Assembly: GCF_043641665.1 (NCBI RefSeq)
Contig: NC_092190.1
Location: 16,279,548 to 16,343,547, forward strand
Reading direction: 5' to 3'
From: Enoplosus armatus
Lineage: Eukaryota; Chordata; Actinopteri; Centrarchiformes; Enoplosidae
DNA length: 64,000 nt
Shown here one piece after another: positions 58,606-64,000 of this stretch. The translations under genes were made by a program, and so were the position numbers. Position 1 is the first letter of the stretch. Each line of letters starts with the position of its first letter. The notes under the pieces are model-generated. The model was not told where the DNA came from and searched no databases. It saw nothing but the letters and a program-made list of their open reading frames with translations.

Positions 58606-60390
58606 TTTATTTCATATTCAAAGATGAGACATGAGGAGAAAGATGACATTGGCTCAGTAACAGAGTATTCACACCACATAATAACTTCACAGTATTTCAC
58701 AAAGAAGACAGAAACAAAGACTTACGGACATAAAAAAAATAACAGTGCAACTCATTTACATTTCCCCTATTCATGCATGTGAAAAAGTGAGGTTTGTATA
58801 ATACATTTGCATCAAAAGTCAACCGTACAATTACACGAAGCCTTATGATTTGAGTACAAATGCTACAAAATACGAAGGGAACATTCATGAAATCTAAGAT
58901 GTGTTGTTGATCCAATAATCAGACATAAGTAATGTTCACACATTTGGGAAAGCAGTCAAAAAGTCAATGCTCAGTGCTGGATATATGGTATATTCTGGTC
59001 TAGACTCTGTACTATCCACAGATGATGCAGACAGGATTGTGTACATGCAAGATTAGACGAATACAAGAGGCCAATATAGGCAATTTATTAAATTGTTGTT
59101 GTTTGATTACATATTTACTATAGAACTAATCAGTGCTATGCTGGTTGTCTATGGGATCCTGCATGAAAATGTGAATCTATGCGATTATTTAGAATTATTC
59201 TTTTAGATGGATGAATTTTAAGAATTGAAGATTTGCACAAAAACAATCTGCTATTAGAGGCCCACAGAGAAGCAATGTAACAATGAGTGAACCGCACTCA
59301 GATGATTTGAGGTACATTATAGTCAGTAGAAAAACAACATCTGTTCTCCCTGTGCTTCCACCCATGAAACAGTCCTACTGTACTTGGATCTAACTAAAGC
59401 CATGGCAGCACGGAGATACCCCATCAGTGCAACTATCTAACTTTGAGGAACACTTTTTACTTTCTTTTGGTGTCAACTATTGATCAACAGGAGTGAAAGG
59501 TATAGAAAAAATTACATAGCCTCATTTATACGTTTATATATATACAGTGCATCATCGTAAGGTGTAACAATTTGATCACCCTCTTGTATCGTGTCTGCAA
59601 TATTAGCTTATAAGTATGACATGGGACCAATAACAGCTGGCATGGTTTTAGTTTGAGCAATTTCCTCCCATAAACCCGAACTATCTTCAAAGTGACAAGT
59701 GCAAACGTGACAACTGTACGTGGTTGTTTGGACGTACAAGAATTCTGTAGTTACAACAGTTTGAATACTAAAATCTGCTACTAAAAAAGATTCATTCACA
59801 TCACAGAAATTTTTACTAAAAAAACAGCACCATCCGATCAAAGGAGGCTGAAATGTAGAAAATTAGTTTTATGAATATATTACTTTACTCTGCAAACAAA
59901 TACAAGACTTTGAATAACTGTGGAATCAGACTAGTGTTATTTTCAAATCACCACTGTGAGTCAAAACCATAGAGAAAACCTGATACAATCCTGCCTGCTG
60001 CTTTTGCATTTGTGTGAAAATTGTTCTAGTGTAAGGTATTAAATAAAATAAAAACCTGGTGTAGTGTTTGCTAACAACCTAAAAACATTACAGATAAACC
60101 TACTAACACAAAAAACAAGTTCACAGAGCAGAAGTTCAGTTTTAACTCAATGAATTGTCAAATAAAAGGAGCTGTGCCCTGTCCTCTGTGATCAACATAA
60201 GCCTAACAACTGCAATAGGAACAAAAACAAGTTATTGTGGTTATTCATTTAAAGTCCTATAATAATAAAACTTTAAAATCATTACTTTGGGTCATAAAAA
60301 CGTCTGATCAGCTTATAAAGGTGAGTAAACAGTATTTTGTAAATCAAAACATGTCAAACTGGTATATATCTCTGTATCGCTTGTGTAACT
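58606..60390 (-). other. Possible long 3' UTR of the SOWAH-family gene
   Basis: After the stop codon at 60391 there is about 1.8 kb of A/T-rich sequence without repeats I recognise. Minus-strand AATAAA hexamers lie at 59084-59089 and 58606-58611. A 3' UTR of 1.3-1.8 kb is inferred; transcript ends cannot be told from sequence alone. Confidence 0.35.
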
Positions 60391-60855
60391 TCATCCAAAC
60401 AGGTTGGACAGTGGTCGGGTTCTGAGGGGGCTGCTGGGGAGCTCCTCTCCTCTTCCCACCTCCCCTGTGTCCCTGAAGGAGGCGCTGTGGATGATCTGGG
60501 CTCGGTGGCGCCCCCGATGAAGTCGGGCGTTCAGCCGGCTCAGGGACGACTTCCTCTGCATCCCCCCCTTGGTCTTCCCGGTCGCAGCCGCCTCCTCTGC
60601 TGCCTCGGCGGGTGGGTTCAGGAGCCGCAGCGGGTTCAGATTGCCCTGGAGGACTCTGGGTAGCCGCCAGCCACGTCCTCCACCACTGTTAGTGTTAGTG
60701 TTTTCGTTGTCAGACTCTGCTCCCGGTGAGAGGACCACTCCCTCCTCCTGCAGGTCAGTGGCCAGTGGTGGGGGAAGGTACTGGATGGCTCGCCTCCCGC
60801 TGTAGTCTCGAGCATCGGGGTCTGCCTCCCAGTCTGACAGCAACACACGGACCAC
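60391..60855 (-). CDS. SOWAH-family terminal coding exon
   Basis: 155 codons including TGA. It begins VVRVLLSDWEADPDARDYSG then RRAIQYL, the third ankyrin repeat of the family. A Gly/Ala-rich segment and the basic stretch SRLNARLHRGRHRAQIIHSA follow. The acceptor is GACAG|GT. Confidence 0.85.
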   Translation of the reverse strand: MVRVLLSDWEADPDARDYSGRRAIQYLPPPLATDLQEEGVVLSPGAESDNENTNTNSGGGRGWRLPRVLQGNLNPLRLLNPPAEAAEEAAATGKTKGGMQRKSSLSRLNARLHRGRHRAQIIHSASFRDTGEVGRGEELPSSPLRTRPLSNLFG

Positions 60856-63800
60856 CTGTCAATCACAGCACATTTAATACATACAGCACAGGGAAAATTA
60901 CTTACTTAATACTGATATCTTGTCACCTGTCATTTATGCCAGATTTAGTGGTGCCTTATTGGAGGTATCAGATTTCTCTGATAGCAATACTGTACATCTG
61001 TGAATTATATCACATGAAACTGTGTTTCATCAATAATCCAGCATGTCAACATTAGAGTACTAGTTGTCTTGTATGATGACATCTTGTTGTCAGTCTTGTC
61101 TTTATTATGTTGTGTATATGAATTTTCTGTATATTTTGTATATGAATGAAGACATGTCATTATATTCTATTTTTAGGGTGCCTTTTTATTATCTGGCCAA
61201 GGACAACAGCCTTTTAAGCTAACTCTTATATACAGTTTTTCCTCTGTTGATCAATGAGCACTGCCCCTGTCCAAAGAATAAATACAAATGATCTTCTTGG
61301 AAAATTGTTTATGTTTGTGAACTCATGCTAGTATCTCTTTTATTGCCACTTATTGTGTTCCTCTGACCTGAGTACAGTCTTCACATTTTCCTGTTGAATC
61401 CCAGTCTAGGGCTATTATTGGACAAAGTTTCTGTGTAGATGTTTCCATCTTTTTTTGGAACCAAAAGCATATAGTAGACACCAAATGCATCCCAAAACAT
61501 CCCAAATTTGGAGCCATTTCTTGGCAGATAATGAACATTTTCAATTGTTGGGTTGTCAACTGTCGTGTTTAGAAACATACTTTCAATGCACAGTGTTTTG
61601 GATTAAATTAATAACTTTTTAACTCATTTTGTGTAAAAAAGTCCAGTTAGTTTCTTTCATTCTTTTTTTAGATAATTCACTCTGTTTTAAAAAGGAACTG
61701 TAATGGTTCTAGCTGGAGCAGACAGAGCGTGTACAATTATCTGCTGCTTCACTGAGCAGGTCTAACACATGACACCCCACTACACCCACCGTCTATGCAA
61801 CCCACCTGTGTGTGTCCGTGCATGGCTGCCAGGTGTAGTGGTGTGTATCCAGCACTCGATCTCACGTTTACATTCACAGGTATTGCGTTCTCCTTGGCGA
61901 AGGCCAGCAGCTGGGAGAGCAGCTCAGCTTTGCCCTGCTTAGCTGCCCAGTGGAGGCAGGTGAAGCCGGTCACGAAATCTCTCTTGACCAGCAAGCTGGG
62001 TTCCACAGTGAGCAGGGGCTGCAGGCTTTCCCACAGGCCATCTGAGGTGCACAGCATCCACTCGTGCTCCAGTGGGTCCAGGGTCACTGAGGCACAGTCC
62101 TCATCAGTGGCTGAGGAGAGGAGCGATGTCGAATCTCCATCGCTCCTCACTGAGTCCCGGAGGCGCGAACCACGGTTGATCAGAGACCTCCGAACCTGCA
62201 GAGGGAAGAACATGGGATGAAAGAGGTGCTCATAAATGTTTTTGTGTCACACCATTTAATACCACAATTGTTCAGCTTTGTACCACTAAAGAATGCTTCA
62301 TGATATGATATGATGGTGATAAGATGGCTGTTTTATATCATCAAGAGTCAAGCCTGCCAGTTAAGGCAAGCTAGATTACATCACTGTGTCAAATCCCTCA
62401 GTTACATAAGACAGAAGACTGTTGCTGTGGAGTCACACTTCATGAATATTGAATTTCTGGTCACACCTCAAATGGCGTTTTCCCATCAGCCGTCAAAGGC
62501 TGTGCTATTGACCATGGTGCAAGTTACACAGTGGCAAAGGCTTAATTTCATCTGTGGAGAACTGTGTGTCATTCAGGTTTTGGTGCACACCCAGAGGTGA
62601 AACACCTGCTGTGACATCACTGCTTTAGGGGTGGCCAAAAGTATAACATGGCTCAAACAATCGAAAGCAGTGCAGCAACATTTTTCAGTTATATCTTAAT
62701 CCGTGATTTTCACAGGCTGAAGCCCATTTGTGTAAACATACTTTCTGACATGCTTATTCAATGGCTATGTCCTGTAGAGAGCTTTGTAAAGCTGCCATAC
62801 AAATTATGATTTATAAAAATGATCTACTTGGAAGCTTTTTTCATGCCAGAGAAACAAAGTATCCTACCTGAGGAGAACTACTCATCATCAGCTCTATGAA
62901 GTTCCTGCGACTTCCCTTGGGCGTGTTGATATCTCCAACAGGGTCCAGCCCTTCCAAGGCGCTGTCTTCAGAGAGGCAGCTGATCAGCATGGCCCGCTGG
63001 GACCCTTTGGACACCCTGCGTGCCCCTCTCACCTGCTGGTTGTGGGATCCCGCAGGGTGAGCCTGGTCCAGATCTGGCATCGCAATCACTGGGGCCGACT
63101 CCCGCCTCCTCCTCTCCCTCAGCTTCACCTCCCCTCCTCCACCAGAGGTAGCAGTAGCTGTGTTGGTCTTATTATTCTGGGAGGGGGCTGCAGGTTGCTC
63201 ATTGCCATTTGACTGTTTGTCATTGTCCAAGATGGCAGCCAGTGGACTGGATGCTCCTGTGGAACCATTAGACTTTTTTTTTTCTCATTGTCATCCAACT
63301 GTGACACTGTATGAAGGAATTGTCTGTGGCATAATCTTAACCTGAGCTGACTCCAAAGCAACCTATCCATTGTAATCCCCACAGGTATGCAAAAGGTTAG
63401 TCCTCTTTGTGTGATTATTATCCTTAATTATTGCATACTTGCATACAGTGATTTTTAGCAAGAAAGAGGTCACAATTAAAGCTACTGATTATTAGATTTT
63501 GACAAGTTCAGTCTAAGCCAGTATAGTAGGTATTGGTCTTCAAAAACAGTGGCCAAACAATGATATTTAATAATGTTGTGACTATTCAGAGGGCCAATGC
63601 GAGACCTCCCTGAGCAAATAAATAAATAAGTAGGCACAACATTACTGATACACAAATATAGCCTACGTAGGTTAGATAAAGAAATGTACATATATATATA
63701 GAATATTTAAACAAATAAAACAGATGATTAAATCACATACACGAAGTGCGTAATGCTCACCTGTTCGCTCTCCGTTGTCACGGTTGCCGTTGACATAGTT

Positions 63801-64000
63801 GATGTCCAGTGTCTCCTGGATATTACCGTTGCACTCCGCGTGATCGTGGCCGTCTGTGTCCGTACGCATCACCGACTCTGCGCTGCCTTCAGTGTTCAAA
63901 CAAACAAATTTCACGCCGTTTTCCACCGTCACGAAACCCACGTTGTCCACGATGCGTTTCAGCACCTCGCGGTCCACCTCTTCCTTCGACTGGTCATTTC
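60391..64000 (-). CDS. SOWAH-family ankyrin-repeat protein, 3' part (5' end outside window)
   Basis: Proteins of the sosondowah (SOWAH/ANKRD43-57) family have an N-terminal SOWAH winged-helix-like domain and two or three C-terminal ankyrin repeats; their molecular role is poorly known. The visible exons are 63761-64000 (partial), 62868-63256, 61806-62195 and 60391-60855, joined in frame to about 494 residues. The first holds the end of the SOWAH domain (EVLKRIVDNVGFVTVENGVK then FVCL). The second is low-complexity and basic. The third has DEDCASVTLDPLEHEWML, then ankyrin repeats TGFTCLHWAAKQGKAELLSQ and AGYTPLHLAAMHGH. The fourth begins VVRVLLSDWEADPDARDYSG and ends RPLSNLFG. The domain order identifies the family; the paralogue (a, b, c or d) is not assigned. 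Human SOWAHA-D are, to my knowledge, single-exon, so the three introns are notable. Confidence 0.82.
61075..61290 (+). mobile_element. LINE 3' end fragment in a SOWAH-gene intron
   Basis: Contains GGCCAAGGACAACAGCCTTT, TTTTAAGCTAACTCTTATAT, then ATCAATGAGCACTGCCCCTG and AATAAATACAAATG. The order (ACAG..CTTTTAGCTAACT..CACTGTCCCT..AATAAATA) is that of a fish L2/Rex-type LINE 3' terminus. The copy at 22005-22150 shares the layout in reverse orientation. Confidence 0.5.
61806..62195 (-). CDS. SOWAH-family internal exon with two ankyrin repeats
   Basis: 130 codons, VRRSLINRGSRLRDSVRSDG through AAMHGHTQ, phase 0 at both ends. It carries the conserved pre-ankyrin block LDPLEHEWMLCTSDGLWESL and two ankyrin repeats. 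The acceptor is CTGCAG|GT and the donor is CAG|GTGGGT. Confidence 0.88.
62868..63256 (-). CDS. SOWAH-family internal exon (linker region)
   Basis: 389 nt, GASSPLAAILDNDKQSNGNE through RRNFIELMMSSSPQ. It is basic and low-complexity with RERRRRESAPVIAMP and KGSRRNFIEL, resembling linker motifs of the family. The acceptor is CACAG|GA and the donor is CAG|GTAGGA. Confidence 0.8.
63761..64000 (-). CDS. SOWAH-family exon, cut by the window edge
   Basis: The open frame runs in from the window edge (NDQSKEEVDREVLKRIVDNV onward). The codon at 63975-63977 is GTG, an internal valine rather than a start. It contains the tail of the SOWAH domain and a Gly/Asn/Asp-rich linker. The donor is ACAG|GTGAGC, phase 1. 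Confidence 0.8.

Noticed and set aside
63672..63977. Start of the SOWAH-family protein at 63977
   Set aside because: The codon is GTG and the frame continues upstream to the window edge through SOWAH-domain sequence, so it is internal.

Overview
This window is eukaryotic nuclear DNA from a vertebrate, most likely a ray-finned (teleost, probably percomorph) fish. Three things point that way: spliced genes with consensus GT/AG introns of 0.1-5 kb, very abundant (CA)n/(GA)n microsatellites, and several interspersed repeats whose ends look like fish LINE, SINE, piggyBac and MITE families. No bacterial-type operon, phage or CRISPR structure is present. All three recognised genes are on the minus strand, so the window reads right to left.

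Right edge to about 58.6 kb: the 3' part of a SOWAH-family ankyrin-repeat gene (four exons seen; the 5' end lies beyond base 64000). 57.0-50.2 kb: a complete akap17a gene (XE7/SFRS17A, a splicing-associated A-kinase anchor protein) with six coding exons plus a probable non-coding first exon, 683 residues. 48.0-33.5 kb: a complete asmt gene (acetylserotonin O-methyltransferase, last step of melatonin synthesis) with eight coding exons joining in frame to 360 residues. The akap17a-asmt tandem, in the same relative orientation, matches the gene order of the human X/Y pseudoautosomal region 1. The three genes do not form a pathway; their proximity is conserved vertebrate synteny.

33.5 kb to base 1: no gene could be supported. 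This stretch holds microsatellites, purine/pyrimidine-biased tracts, a tRNA-SINE-like copy, LINE 3' ends, a decayed piggyBac-like transposon with part of its acidic ORF, a foldback/MITE-like element, other probable fish repeats, and a few compact transcription-factor-like motifs that could belong to conserved non-coding elements.

I did not find a clearly new biological system. The most interesting structure is in asmt, where long simple repeats sit directly against the splice sites of several exons and in places replace the normal polypyrimidine tract. Next are the multi-exon structure of the SOWAH gene, a compact MITE in an asmt intron, a cluster of GCTAGC/AACGTT-type motifs in the first akap17a intron, and paired OTX/CRX-like sites upstream of asmt. 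Exon boundaries were set by hand from splice consensus, reading-frame continuity and remembered family sequences; no database search was run.
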